Of a DNA stretch of 64,000 nucleotides, positions 52,635 through 61,817 are shown piece by piece. Location of the stretch: contig NZ_BSOW01000029.1 in the NCBI RefSeq assembly GCF_030160715.1, forward strand, positions 62,001-126,000, written 5' to 3'. A program made the translations under genes and the position numbers. The notes beneath the pieces are model-generated. The model made no database searches, was not told the origin of the DNA, and worked only from the letters and a program-made list of their open reading frames with translations. This DNA is from Bradyrhizobium iriomotense (lineage in GTDB: Bacteria > Pseudomonadota > Alphaproteobacteria > Rhizobiales > Xanthobacteraceae). How positions within the stretch are numbered: position 1 is the stretch's first letter; every line of letters starts with the position of its first letter.

Positions 52635-53468
52635 ATGGAGGCCGATTCCAGGCTCGTCCTGCCGCTTGCCGCCATCTTCACGGCCTTTTTCGTCGCGCCG
52701 CTCGTGGTCCTCCTGCTGCTATCACTGCATGGCGACATCGCCATGCAGGGCTGGACGCTGCACAACTACGTCAAGTTCTTCACCGATCCCTTCAGCTACT
52801 CGATCCTGATCGACACGCTCCTGCTCGGCGTCAAGGCGACGCTGGTGTGCCTCCTGTTCGGCTACCCCATCGCCTGGCTGTGCGCGCGTGCCGGCGCGCG
52901 CTGGCAGAGCGTGCTGGTGTTCCTGGTCATTCTTCCGATCCTGACCTCGGTCGTGGTCCGCACCTTCTCCTGGATCGTGATCCTGGGACGGCAGGGTCTG
53001 CTCAACCAGGTCGTGATGGGGCTCGGCCTCAGCAACGAGCCGCTGCGGCTGCTCTATACCGAGGTTGGTGTCGTGATGGTGCTCGCCCAGGTGCAGATGC
53101 CACTGATGGTGCTGCCGATCCTCACCGTGCTGTCGAAGCTCGATCCGAATCTTGCCGATGCCTCGCGTGTGCTCGGGGCTGGCGAATGGCGCACCTTCTT
53201 CCGCGTCACGCTGCCGTTGTCGCTGCCCGGCATCATCGCCGGCTGCATCCTGACTTATGCGGCAAGCATTACCGCCTTCGTCACGCAGACCCTGATCGGC
53301 GGCGCGCGGCTGATCTACATGCCGCTCAATATCTACCAGCAGGCGGTCGGCGCTAACAACTGGCCCTTCGCCGCGGCACTGTCGATCATCTTCATGATCA
53401 CGGTGATGATCGTCGTCGGCGTGCTCGGCGCTATCGGCCGCAGGAGCGAGATTCATGGCCGGGCTTAG
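52635..53468 (+). CDS. ABC permease, PotB-type
   Basis: The 277-residue permease has six spans. The EAA loop is LDPNLADASRVLGAGEWRTF. ILTSVVVRTFSWIVILGRQG is typical of PotB. It overlaps the second permease gene by 14 bp. The start has GGGAG upstream. Confidence 0.93.
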   Translation: MEADSRLVLPLAAIFTAFFVAPLVVLLLLSLHGDIAMQGWTLHNYVKFFTDPFSYSILIDTLLLGVKATLVCLLFGYPIAWLCARAGARWQSVLVFLVILPILTSVVVRTFSWIVILGRQGLLNQVVMGLGLSNEPLRLLYTEVGVVMVLAQVQMPLMVLPILTVLSKLDPNLADASRVLGAGEWRTFFRVTLPLSLPGIIAGCILTYAASITAFVTQTLIGGARLIYMPLNIYQQAVGANNWPFAAALSIIFMITVMIVVGVLGAIGRRSEIHGRA

Positions 53469-54270
53469 ACGAATCCGCTGGGACGCCCTGTCGCTCAAGC
53501 TCGTCTTCGGGCTGCTTGCAGGTATCGCCTTGGTCTTCCTGGTGTTGCCGACCGCGGTGGTGCTGCTGACCTCGTTCACGTCGTCGCAGTCCCTGCGGTT
53601 TCCGCCGCCCGGCCTGTCGTTCCGCTGGTATCTCGCGCTGCTCGACGCCGACCAGATGCAACGTGCCGCCTGGAACAGCCTGGTCGTCGCGTTCTGGACC
53701 ACGCTGCTGTCGGGCGCTTGCGGCACGGCCGCGGCGCTCGCGATCGCGCGCAGCCGTTCGCCCCTGATGCGCGCGGCGGACCTCCTGTTCATGTCGCCGC
53801 TACTCTTGCCCGCGTTGTCGTTCGGCTTTGCCGCGCTGATCTTCATCAACAGGCTCGGCCTTTCGCCGAACATTCCCCTCCTGGTGCTGGGCCATGTCAT
53901 CGTCTGCGTGCCTTTCGTGCTGCGAACCACGCTCGCCTCGCTGTCACAGCTCGACGCCAGCCTGCTCGAGGCATCAGAAAGTCTCGGCGCCGGTCGCCTC
54001 ACGACGTTTCGTCGCGTCACCCTGCCGCTGATTGGGCCCGGCATCGGCGCTGGCGCCTTCCTTGCCTTCATGGCGTCCTTCGACAATGTCCCGGTGTCGC
54101 TGATCCTCGCCGACGAGCGCACCGAGATGCTGCCGATCCATCTCTGGCAACAGATCGAGACCAATCTCGACGTCCGCACCGCGGCCGCGTCGGGCGCGAT
54201 CGTGATCGCCACCCTGATCCTGATGCTGCTCGCCGAACGCTTCGCCGGATTGACCCGGCAGATGCACTGA
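53455..54270 (+). CDS. ABC permease, PotC-type
   Basis: The 271-residue permease is the partner of the preceding one. Its EAA loop is LDASLLEASESLGAGRLTTF, and FMASFDNVPVSLILADERTE is characteristic of PotC. AGGAG inside the preceding gene serves its start. It ends 12 bp before the UraD-UraH fusion. Confidence 0.93.
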   Translation: MAGLRRIRWDALSLKLVFGLLAGIALVFLVLPTAVVLLTSFTSSQSLRFPPPGLSFRWYLALLDADQMQRAAWNSLVVAFWTTLLSGACGTAAALAIARSRSPLMRAADLLFMSPLLLPALSFGFAALIFINRLGLSPNIPLLVLGHVIVCVPFVLRTTLASLSQLDASLLEASESLGAGRLTTFRRVTLPLIGPGIGAGAFLAFMASFDNVPVSLILADERTEMLPIHLWQQIETNLDVRTAAASGAIVIATLILMLLAERFAGLTRQMH

Positions 54271-54282
54271 AGGGAGATTTTC

Positions 54283-55173
54283 GTGCCGGGACAACTCACC
54301 CTCGACACCCTCAACCGCGCCAGCGCGGCCGACTTCGTCGCGGCGCTCGGCGATATCTTTGAATACTCGCCGTGGGTCGCGACGGAAGCCGCCGCGCGGC
54401 GGCCGTTCAAGAACCTCGCCGCGCTGCGTGATGCGATGATCGCGTCGATCGAGGCAGCGCCCGCCGAGCAGCGGCTCAAGCTGATCCGCTCGCATCCCGA
54501 CCTCGCCAACAAGACCCAGCGCGCCCAGGGCCTCACTGCGCACTCGACGCGCGAGCAGGACGGCGCCGGCCTCGACCGGCTGTCGGAAACCGAGTTCGCG
54601 ATGTTCGAGAGGCTGAACAACGCCTACAAGGCCAAGTTCGGCTTTCCCTTCATGATCTGCGTCCGCCGCCACACCAAGGATTCGATCCTCGACGCCTTCG
54701 CGCGGCGGCTCAACAACGACCCTGCGCAGGAGCAGAAAGAGGCGCTGACCGAGATCGCGCGCATCGCGAGCCTGCGCCTTGCCGGCATGATCGCGAGCGG
54801 GGAGCCGCTGGCAGTCCACGGCACGCTGTCGGTCCACGTCCTCGACACCCATCGCGGGCTGCCGGCCGACGGCATGAAGTTCAGCCTGGTCGAGCTGTCG
54901 CGCCACGGCGAAGAACGCCTGATCGCCGACCTCGTCACCAACGCCGACGGGCGCACCAGCCCCGAGCCGATCGAGGGGCGGCCTGTGCCGATCGGCACTT
55001 ACGAGCTGCGCTTCCAGGCGGCCGCCTATTTCGCCGGCCGCGGCGTCCCGCTCAGCGATCCCCCTTTCCTCGACGTCATCCCGCTGCGCTTTGGCGTCTC
55101 GGAACCGGAGCAGCACCTGCACGTGCCGCTCCTGGTCACGCCGTGGAGCTATTCGACCTATCGCGGGAGTTGA
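54283..55173 (+). CDS. OHCU decarboxylase-HIU hydrolase fusion (UraD-UraH)
   Basis: The 296-residue bifunctional protein acts after urate oxidase. The N-terminal UraD domain (about 8-170, with IRSHPDLANK carrying the catalytic His) decarboxylates OHCU to S-allantoin. The C-terminal transthyretin-like UraH domain (about 185-296, LSVHVLDTHRGLPA and the ending YSTYRGS) hydrolyses 5-hydroxyisourate. In pathway order UraH acts first. It starts at GTG with GGGAG ahead, 12 bp behind the permease, linking the transporter to purine breakdown. Confidence 0.93.
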   Translation: MPGQLTLDTLNRASAADFVAALGDIFEYSPWVATEAAARRPFKNLAALRDAMIASIEAAPAEQRLKLIRSHPDLANKTQRAQGLTAHSTREQDGAGLDRLSETEFAMFERLNNAYKAKFGFPFMICVRRHTKDSILDAFARRLNNDPAQEQKEALTEIARIASLRLAGMIASGEPLAVHGTLSVHVLDTHRGLPADGMKFSLVELSRHGEERLIADLVTNADGRTSPEPIEGRPVPIGTYELRFQAAAYFAGRGVPLSDPPFLDVIPLRFGVSEPEQHLHVPLLVTPWSYSTYRGS

Positions 55174-55402
55174 GGTGGCGGCGGCGCGACACCGGGGCTT
55201 TGGCTCAACGAGTGTTTGCTCGCGATGGCGCTGACACCGGCTCTCCACGGTAATCAGTTGCACCTTCGAATGGTAATCGCTTGCAGCTTCAAAGGGGGGC
55301 AGCCTGTGGACTTTCCTTTCCTCCCCGCTTGCTTATTCTGGCCATCCGTCGCGCAGCATGGTCGATCGAGCGGCCCTGACGACCAGATGAGAGGAGACGA
55401 TC

Positions 55403-55810
55403 ATGAAGGTCCTTCCCTATCTCACTTGTGCGCTCCTGGTTGGCGCCTCGTCGGGACTTGCGCAATCGGAGACGAGGGTGTTGCCGACCGTCTTTCTTTC
55501 GCAAGGTGAGTGGCTCGGCACGAGACTATCGGACTCCGGCCGGATGCTCGTGGACGATGCGGTACAAGACGCCTCGTCCGGCACGCGCATCCAGATCGAC
55601 GTCAATTCCTGGGCGGACATGGCCGCGACGCCTGAGGGCCAGCAGCGCATGTCCGACCGGCGCATCGAAGCAACGCGCATGGAGCTTCTGCGCCTCGGGG
55701 TGGCCGAAACGGACATCGCCGTGATGAAGGTGGAAACTGCCGACGGATCAACACCGCCGCCGGAGGGTGAAACGGCGACCAAGCGCTTCGTGATCGTCGC
55801 GCATTATTGA
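55403..55810 (+). CDS. Small exported protein, unknown
   Basis: The 135-residue protein has a signal peptide (YLTCALLVGASSGLAQ, cleavage near residue 21). The mature part has QGEWLGTRLSDSGRMLVDDA and RMSDRRIEATRMELLRLGVA, loosely like the OmpA C-terminal fold. I cannot name the family with confidence. It is a single gene with 229 bp upstream that show no other feature. Confidence 0.72.
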   Translation: MKVLPYLTCALLVGASSGLAQSETRVLPTVFLSQGEWLGTRLSDSGRMLVDDAVQDASSGTRIQIDVNSWADMAATPEGQQRMSDRRIEATRMELLRLGVAETDIAVMKVETADGSTPPPEGETATKRFVIVAHY

Positions 55811-55907
55811 ACCCGCTGCGGTGCGTCTAGGCGCGGCCCGCCGATCACGAAACGCCGATATTGTGGGTGTATGATGATGTCGGCGATCACCGGCCTCTGG
55901 CGATCAG

Positions 55908-56588
55908 TCACATGCTCGCCTGTACCATGGCGGGGCCACGGCCGATCAGATTGACGAAATCGATCTTTGACATCTCGACGATGGCCTTGGTGCGGTTCGT
56001 GACATTCAGTCGACGAAGGATCTCTGACACGTGCACCTTGACGGTCGATTCGCATATCTTCAGCTCGTAAGCGATCTGCTTATTCTGCAGGCCACGGTAT
56101 ATCATCTCAAGCACCCGCAATTGCTGCGGAGTCAGACCGCGAAGGTGCTTCAGGAGCTCTTTGATCGGATCTTTGAATTGACCTGCGTTCCCAGTGCTTC
56201 GGTAGCAACAGGGAAGATAAATCGAGCCTCGCAGCACTTCGCCGATCGCGCGCACGACCTCTTGCTTCGATATCGATTTGGGAATGTACCCGGACGCGCC
56301 GAGAAAGAGCGCGCTTTCTACGATACGTGGGTCCTGATGGCACGAAACGACGACGATCGGGCTACTGGCAAAGGTTTTGCGGAGACGAACAAGGCCAGAC
56401 AATCCCGTCGTCCCGGGCAAGGACAGGTCGAGAATGGTCAGATCAATCCCGCCGCACGACAGCACGTCGAGCGCTTCGTCGATGGTCGCCGCTTCCAGGA
56501 TCCGAGCGTCGGGTGCGGCGCGGCGAACGCAATCTTCCAGTGCCTCCCGAAACAGCGGATGGTCATCGACAATGAGAAATCGGCTCAC
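55908..56588 (-). CDS. Orphan NarL/FixJ response regulator
   Basis: The 226-residue regulator has acidic pocket Asp8-Asp9, phospho-acceptor Asp54 (LTILDLSLPGTTG), Lys in YIPKSIS and a LuxR HTH (GLTPQQLRVLEMIYRGLQNK, then ICESTVKVHVSEILRRLNVT). It starts at GTG 56588 with GGAG 7 nt ahead. No kinase is adjacent. Confidence 0.9.
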   Translation of the reverse strand: MSRFLIVDDHPLFREALEDCVRRAAPDARILEAATIDEALDVLSCGGIDLTILDLSLPGTTGLSGLVRLRKTFASSPIVVVSCHQDPRIVESALFLGASGYIPKSISKQEVVRAIGEVLRGSIYLPCCYRSTGNAGQFKDPIKELLKHLRGLTPQQLRVLEMIYRGLQNKQIAYELKICESTVKVHVSEILRRLNVTNRTKAIVEMSKIDFVNLIGRGPAMVQASM

Positions 56589-56755
56589 GTGGCTGCTCCG
56601 ACAATCTCGCACCAGAATGCCGGGTCCATGCAATTCCGTTTTGATTTGGGTCAAGGCATGGCAGATCGTGTCAATGTCCGGACCCGCCAGCCAGGCGGAG
56701 CAGACAGTGTCCGCTCATGAAACCAGCCTGGTGGCTTGAGCGCGCGCCCCCTCAC

Positions 56756-58663
56756 CTACGCGTACGCCACCTCATGCCGCATCACGAACGGATCGAGCAG
56801 CTTGTGCACCTCGCCTGCAACCTCGTCGCGCCGGCCTTCCGGCACGCCCGCAATTGTCACCGTCGCGATTGAGCCGTGGCTGCCGTGCGCACCGACCTTC
56901 ACCTTGCAGTCGATGCCCTTCTCGGTGAGCGGAGTGAGCACCTTGGCAAACACGCGCTGGGCTGCGTCCCAGCGCAGCTGCGGCTTGAACACCTTGCCGA
57001 CGCCGGTGACGGGCATCGGATCGATCGGAATGATCTGTACGGGAACGGCGGCGCGCTCGGGCGTGCGTTCGCGCACCCAGGTCTCCAGCTCGCCCGGCTC
57101 GACCTTGGCACCCGGCTTCAACTGCACATAGCCGACGGGGAGCTCGCCGGCATAGGCGTCGGGCTGGCCGACCACTGCGGCAAAGCCAACGGCCGGATGC
57201 TGGAACATGATCTCCTCGATCGGTGCCGGATCGATGTTGTGGCCGCCGCGGATCACGAGATCCTTGGCGCGGCCGGTAATCCAGAGCTGGCCGTCCGAAT
57301 CGAGACGGCCGAGATCGCCGGAATTGACCCAGACTTCGTCGACGAATGCCCCCACATTGTGGGCATCGTTGAGATAGCCGCCGAACACGCCGGGCCCGGC
57401 CATGATCACAACGCCAATTTCGTCCACGGCGCAGTCGCGTTCGAGCCGTCCCTCGGCGTCGAGCTTGACGATGCGCACGCGGGCGTAAGGCATTGGCAAG
57501 CCGACCGAGCCGAGGCGGATGGGGCGGTCCGGATAGGCGATGGTATGCACGCTCGAGGTCTCGGTCATGCCGTAGACCTCGACCACCGGCAGCTTCAGCT
57601 TGTCCTGGATCGCAGAGCCGACCGCGACGGGGATCGCCGAGCCGCCACCGGCGGCATACTTCAGACTGGAAATATCCGCCTTGCCCGGCGGGACCCCGAG
57701 CGTCGCTGCAAGCACCGTGGGCACGCTCGACAGTGCCTCCGGCCTGTAGCGCTCGACGAGCTGCCAGATGTTCTTCACCGCATTTGGATTGCGCCAGCCG
57801 GACGGTGACAGCACCACAAGGCAGCCGCCACCCGCGAGCGTCGTCAGCACCTGCGTCAGTGAGCCTCCGACGTGAAACAGCGGCATGCCGAACAAGAGAT
57901 TGCTGCCCGGCTTCGACCTCAGGAGCAGGTTGAGCCCCCACGCCTGATAGACTTGGTTGGCGTGGGTGTGGCGCACGAGCTTTGGCGTGCCGGTGGTGCC
58001 GCCGGTATGGAAATAGGCCGCGATGTCGCTGCCGGGAATCTTGCGGCCGCTGACGAGCCGGTCTGCCGGCTGCTGCTTGATGAGATCGTTGAAGGCGAAG
58101 ATGCCGTCCGCGGGATCGCCGCCGCCCCCCACCTGTACGATCGCCTTGAGGCGCTTCAAGGACGGGCGGATCTGCTCGACCTTCTGCCAGATGCCGGTGC
58201 CGGGCATCGGGCCGAGCGCGACCAGGATCGTGGTGTTGGCGGCCTCCAGGATCTCCGCAATCTGATGCGGCTCCAGCAGCGGATTGACGGGATTGGCGAT
58301 GCCGGCGGCCTCCGCGCCGAACAGCGTCACGAAGGCGTCGGGCAAGAGCGGCAGCATGAAGCTGATGACGTCGTCTTTGCCCGCACCCAGCGCGTGAAAC
58401 ATGTTGGCGGCTTGCGTGACGCGCGCGACGAAATCCCGGTGCGAGATGACCAGCGGCGTGTCGGCCGGATCGGCACTGGGCAGGAACTGGATCGCCGGCG
58501 CATCGGGATTCCTGTCAGCACCGAGCCTGATCGCATCATAGGTGCTTTCGGCCGCGATGCGCTCCGCGTAAGGCACCCGCTCCAACGTCCGGACCTGCTC
58601 GTCCGTGGCCAATTCCGGATAGTCCTCGCCGATGATCCGATCGAGCGCGTGAATGCCCGCCAT
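56756..58663 (-). CDS. Acyl-CoA synthetase, AMP-binding family
   Basis: The 635-residue enzyme activates a carboxylic acid with ATP and CoA. The P-loop is YFHTGGTTGTPKLV (217-230). YGMTETSSVH is the A5 motif, LWITGRAKDLVIRGGHNIDP the A7/A8 hinge and TGVGKVFKPQLR carries the catalytic Lys. The acid is not evident from sequence. It is transcribed alone, 168 bp upstream of the NarL-type regulator gene. Confidence 0.92.
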   Translation of the reverse strand: MAGIHALDRIIGEDYPELATDEQVRTLERVPYAERIAAESTYDAIRLGADRNPDAPAIQFLPSADPADTPLVISHRDFVARVTQAANMFHALGAGKDDVISFMLPLLPDAFVTLFGAEAAGIANPVNPLLEPHQIAEILEAANTTILVALGPMPGTGIWQKVEQIRPSLKRLKAIVQVGGGGDPADGIFAFNDLIKQQPADRLVSGRKIPGSDIAAYFHTGGTTGTPKLVRHTHANQVYQAWGLNLLLRSKPGSNLLFGMPLFHVGGSLTQVLTTLAGGGCLVVLSPSGWRNPNAVKNIWQLVERYRPEALSSVPTVLAATLGVPPGKADISSLKYAAGGGSAIPVAVGSAIQDKLKLPVVEVYGMTETSSVHTIAYPDRPIRLGSVGLPMPYARVRIVKLDAEGRLERDCAVDEIGVVIMAGPGVFGGYLNDAHNVGAFVDEVWVNSGDLGRLDSDGQLWITGRAKDLVIRGGHNIDPAPIEEIMFQHPAVGFAAVVGQPDAYAGELPVGYVQLKPGAKVEPGELETWVRERTPERAAVPVQIIPIDPMPVTGVGKVFKPQLRWDAAQRVFAKVLTPLTEKGIDCKVKVGAHGSHGSIATVTIAGVPEGRRDEVAGEVHKLLDPFVMRHEVAYA

Positions 58664-58924
58664 TCCGTCCGTCCTCCCTCATGTCTGGTGCCGCCTGGCC
58701 TCTTTGGGTTTTGCTTTTAGGCGGGGCTCAACCCGCCCGCGCGGATCAAGAGTTGACAGCATGATCGATGATTTGGCCGCCGTCCATGCCTTCCGGAAGC
58801 GGAAAATTGACGCTGTGATGGGTGATTTGGCGATTGAACCTCCTTAGCGGGCGGGGGGACCAAGGGACTGAGGTTACGACTGAAGTTTCGTGGGCAGGCG
58901 CCGTCTGCCAGAAGAGAGAACGCC

Positions 58925-60727
58925 ATGACCATCGATGCGGGGGCCTTTGGACGCAGGAGGACGGGTGGAACGAGCGAGCTGATCGCGGCTCTCATCCTCG
59001 CTGCCGCAATCGCTACCTCCCTGCACGCGGCGCGTGCCGAGGATGCACCACCGGTCGACAAGATGCGCGCCAAGCTCGCCGCCTTCGCCGAAAAGGCAAT
59101 CGCACAACAGGGCGGCTCGCGCATGGTGTTCAAGGTCGACGCCGGCGCCTTGCGCGACAGGACGGTGAGCGACCTGCGCGATGACGTCTATCGCATCGTG
59201 CACGACGGCCGTATTCCCTTCTCCGGCCTTGCGATCCGCGACGGCGGCGTCGAGGTCAAGATCGCCGAGCCGAAGGACCGCGACCGCGTGCTCGCCAAGC
59301 TCACCGCCCCCAAGGAGTACCCGCCGATCCCCGGCAGCCCGGTGACCGTTACCGACGCCGGCAACGGTCAGATCAGGCTCGCGCCGACGGATGCCGCCTT
59401 CGCTGCCTACTTGCGCGACCTGGTCGACCGGTCCATGGCCATGATCGACCAGCGCCTGTACGACATCGACATCAAGCCGGCCGGCGTGCTGCCTGACGGG
59501 GCCGGCCGTATTCGCCTGGTGCTACCGGGCGTCACCGATCCCGACCGTGTCGCTGCGCTGTTCGCGAAGAAGGTGCGGGTCAGCTTCCGCATGGTGGATA
59601 CCTCGATCTCTCCCCAGGACGCGCTGAAGGACTCCCCGCCCGCAGGCACCGAGATCCTTTACGGCTTCAAGGATGACACCCCCTGGCTCGTGGTGAAGGA
59701 GAGCCTGCTCGAGGGCGACGACCTCAGCGACGCCGCGCCGAACTACGATTCCAGGACCCACGACCCGGTCGTGAGCTTCCGCTTCAATGCCCGCGGCCAG
59801 CGGCGCTTCGCCCATGCTACCGAGGACAATGTCGGCAAGCCGTTTGCCATCGTGCTCGACGACAAGGTGCTCTCGGCGCCCGTGATCCGCGAGCCGATCA
59901 CCGGCGGCCATGGGCAGATTTCAGGAAACTTCACGGTTCAAGAGGCCAGCAGCGTCGCCAGCAAGCTGGTCGCTGCAGCACTGCCCGGGCGACTGACGCT
60001 GGTCGAGCAGCAGGTCGTGGGGCCAGAGCCGGTAGGCGCGGAATTCCGGCCTTCACCGCCCGGACAGGCCTTTCAACCATTCGCGCAGGTTCGGTGGAAG
60101 GTCCGCCGGATTCGTGCTCTGGGTCACGACGGTGGTGTTGCCGCCACTCTTGCGGTAGACCGTCGTCCGTCCGGGCTCTTTCTCGATGCGCACCTCGGCC
60201 TGGGCGGGATCGCCGCTCTGGGTGATCACCGTCTGGCCGTTGTCGTCCTGGACGATCGTCGTGTGACCGTCTCCGTCATTGCCTGCCGACGCCGGTCCCG
60301 TTCCACCAGACACCATCATCGCCACTCCTGCTGCAAACAGAACGAGCTTCATGACGCGCACCTCTTCCGATCAGCGCCCGAACTGGAAGATGGCCGCCCA
60401 GTTGAAGCGGCCGGACTGACTGACGGCACCGGTGTTCATGTCGCCAACCTGAACGAGCAGCGTATTGTTGGCATTGCCCATCTGCATGACGTTCGTCGTG
60501 TTGCTCGCGCCAAACTGACCGATCGCGGCACTGGTCGTGCTGCCAGTCTGATAGACGCTAGCATAGTTTTGTGTTCCGGTCTGAATAATCGTTGCACCGA
60601 CCGGACTCGCGCCACCGAGTTCGATGACCCTCGCGAAATTGAATTGACTACTTTCGTTGACCTGGACCGGGCCCGGATCATTTCCGAACGCGAACACCGT
60701 CTCGATATTGAGCGCGCTGGTCGTTAG
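58925..60727 (+). CDS. SecD-like periplasmic domain protein, run-on C-terminus
   Basis: The first 370 residues resemble the periplasmic P1 domain of SecD. A signal or anchor is at about 17-38. VVDKMRAKLAAFAE follows, then GRIRLVLPGVTDPDRVAALF and ITGGHGQISGNFTVQEASSV and a break at LPGRLTLVEQQVVGP. SecD's six membrane spans are missing. After about residue 370 the frame runs antisense through the curlin genes without a stop until 60727, and the sequence there is Arg/His-rich and unlike a protein. A TAG lies one base out of frame at 60033-60035, so a one-base indel may have lost the natural stop. Confidence 0.6.
   Translation: MTIDAGAFGRRRTGGTSELIAALILAAAIATSLHAARAEDAPPVDKMRAKLAAFAEKAIAQQGGSRMVFKVDAGALRDRTVSDLRDDVYRIVHDGRIPFSGLAIRDGGVEVKIAEPKDRDRVLAKLTAPKEYPPIPGSPVTVTDAGNGQIRLAPTDAAFAAYLRDLVDRSMAMIDQRLYDIDIKPAGVLPDGAGRIRLVLPGVTDPDRVAALFAKKVRVSFRMVDTSISPQDALKDSPPAGTEILYGFKDDTPWLVVKESLLEGDDLSDAAPNYDSRTHDPVVSFRFNARGQRRFAHATEDNVGKPFAIVLDDKVLSAPVIREPITGGHGQISGNFTVQEASSVASKLVAAALPGRLTLVEQQVVGPEPVGAEFRPSPPGQAFQPFAQVRWKVRRIRALGHDGGVAATLAVDRRPSGLFLDAHLGLGGIAALGDHRLAVVVLDDRRVTVSVIACRRRSRSTRHHHRHSCCKQNELHDAHLFRSAPELEDGRPVEAAGLTDGTGVHVANLNEQRIVGIAHLHDVRRVARAKLTDRGTGRAASLIDASIVLCSGLNNRCTDRTRATEFDDPREIELTTFVDLDRARIISEREHRLDIERAGR
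60053..60352 (-). CDS. Small exported curlin-cluster protein
   Basis: The 99-residue protein has a signal peptide (MKLVLFAAGVAMMVSGGTGP, cleavage near ASAG). The mature part has GHTTIVQDDNGQTVITQSGD and ends LREWLKGLSGR. The Thr/Val/Gln-rich strands recall curlin units, but no clear repeat is present. It is the last of five minus-strand exported genes. The ATG at 60352 has AGAGGTG ahead. Confidence 0.72.
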   Translation of the reverse strand: MKLVLFAAGVAMMVSGGTGPASAGNDGDGHTTIVQDDNGQTVITQSGDPAQAEVRIEKEPGRTTVYRKSGGNTTVVTQSTNPADLPPNLREWLKGLSGR

Positions 60728-60823
60728 GCTGCTCTTGACCGAGCCCGCTGATGCTGCCGAGCTCCCGCCGATCGCGGAGGCCAAGAGTGCAGCGAAAATC
60801 GAGGCTTGAAGACTCCATTTCAT
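60371..60823 (-). CDS. Curlin-repeat protein 1
   Basis: The 150-residue exported protein has a signal peptide of about 26 residues. Curlin-type units follow, such as NYASVYQTGSTTSAAIGQFG and NTTNVMQMGNANNTLLVQVG, spaced about 20-22 residues. Curlins form amyloid fibres on the cell surface. It lies 18 bp upstream of the small exported gene on the same strand. Confidence 0.85.
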   Translation of the reverse strand: MKWSLQASIFAALLASAIGGSSAASAGSVKSSLTTSALNIETVFAFGNDPGPVQVNESSQFNFARVIELGGASPVGATIIQTGTQNYASVYQTGSTTSAAIGQFGASNTTNVMQMGNANNTLLVQVGDMNTGAVSQSGRFNWAAIFQFGR

Positions 60824-60876
60824 GGCCGCTCCCTGACGCTCCGCAATGTCAACGCCTTCAGATCAGCGTTCCAGAC

Positions 60877-61257
60877 TTAGTGTCCGATCTGAGTGATGTT
60901 CGAAAGGTTGACACCGCCGACCTGTGTGACCGCGCCGCTGTTGTTCAATTGACCCACCTGGCCGATGGACGCAATGTTCAACCCGCCGATCTGACCGACC
61001 ACCGCGCTGTTGGTTCCACCAAATTGCAGGACGCCGGTGGCGTTGTTGTTTCCGGTCTGGGTGACCGTCGCGCTGGTCGTGCCGCCGACCATGAATATGC
61101 CGGCCATGTTGGTCGAGCTGGTCTGGTTCAGTACGACCGGCGGCCCGTTGACAGAGACGATCGTCTTGATGTCGGCGCTTTGCGCCCGCGCCGGGCCGCT
61201 CGCTGCGCAACAGGAGACGAGAGCTGCCATCGCAGCGACCAGAAGATGCTTGTTCAT
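60877..61257 (-). CDS. Curlin-repeat protein 2
   Basis: The 126-residue exported protein has a signal peptide to about residue 26. The repeats include NNNATGVLQFGGTNSAVVGQ and LNIASIGQVGQLNNSGAVTQ, then NLSNITQIGH. The ATG at 61257 has GGAGG ahead. It is 53 bp upstream of curlin protein 1. Confidence 0.85.
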   Translation of the reverse strand: MNKHLLVAAMAALVSCCAASGPARAQSADIKTIVSVNGPPVVLNQTSSTNMAGIFMVGGTTSATVTQTGNNNATGVLQFGGTNSAVVGQIGGLNIASIGQVGQLNNSGAVTQVGGVNLSNITQIGH

Positions 61258-61301
61258 CGCATGCCTCCACATTGTTGCCGAGATCTCGGTACGACTTCAG
61301 A

Positions 61302-61694
61302 TCACGGAGCTGCCTGCAGAATCGTGGAGCCGTTCAGGATCCCGAGCTGGCCGACGGCGGCGGTGTTGTTCAAGCCGATCTGACCGATCAGGCTCGTGTT
61401 GGCACCTCCGACCTGACCGACCGCAGCATTGTTGGTCGCGGTGGGCGTCGTGCCACCCTGTCCGATCGTCGCCGAATTGACCGAGGTCAGCGATCCCAGC
61501 TGTACGCTCGATGCAGTGTTGGTCGCACCGAATTGCAGGGTCGTCGCGGTGTTGTTCACCGGGCCGGTCTGCGTTGTCGACGAAGAATTCGTCGTTCCGA
61601 ACTGCAACACGCTGGCCGTGTTGTCAGCTTTGGCTTGGACAGAGGTCAACGCGGCGAGCGTGACGACCGTCGCAACTAGATAATTGATTCGCAT
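61302..61694 (-). CDS. Curlin-repeat protein 3
   Basis: The 130-residue exported protein has a signal peptide to about residue 22 (SVQAKAD). The repeats include TASVLQFGTTNSSSTTQTGP and TNNAAVGQVGGANTSLIGQI. GGAGA lies ahead of ATG 61694. It is 44 bp upstream of curlin protein 2. Confidence 0.85.
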   Translation of the reverse strand: MRINYLVATVVTLAALTSVQAKADNTASVLQFGTTNSSSTTQTGPVNNTATTLQFGATNTASSVQLGSLTSVNSATIGQGGTTPTATNNAAVGQVGGANTSLIGQIGLNNTAAVGQLGILNGSTILQAAP

Positions 61695-61817
61695 ATGACT
61701 TCTCCGCAAATAGCAACCGGTCGATCCGCCGTTTCACGAACGAGCCTGATCGCGGTTATTTCGAAAGACCCGGGCGCGCCCGCGCTGTGGCGCGCCCAGG
61801 GGAGGTACGCGGCTGGC

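Noticed and set aside
52722..54620. 632-codon minus-strand frame
   Set aside because: It is antisense to two well-supported ABC permeases and lacks any family motif.
58653..58847. 64-codon plus-strand frame before the SecD-like gene
   Set aside because: The end (MIDDLAAVHAFRKRKIDAVM) looks protein-like, but the start overlaps the acyl-CoA synthetase start region and no ribosome-binding site is seen.
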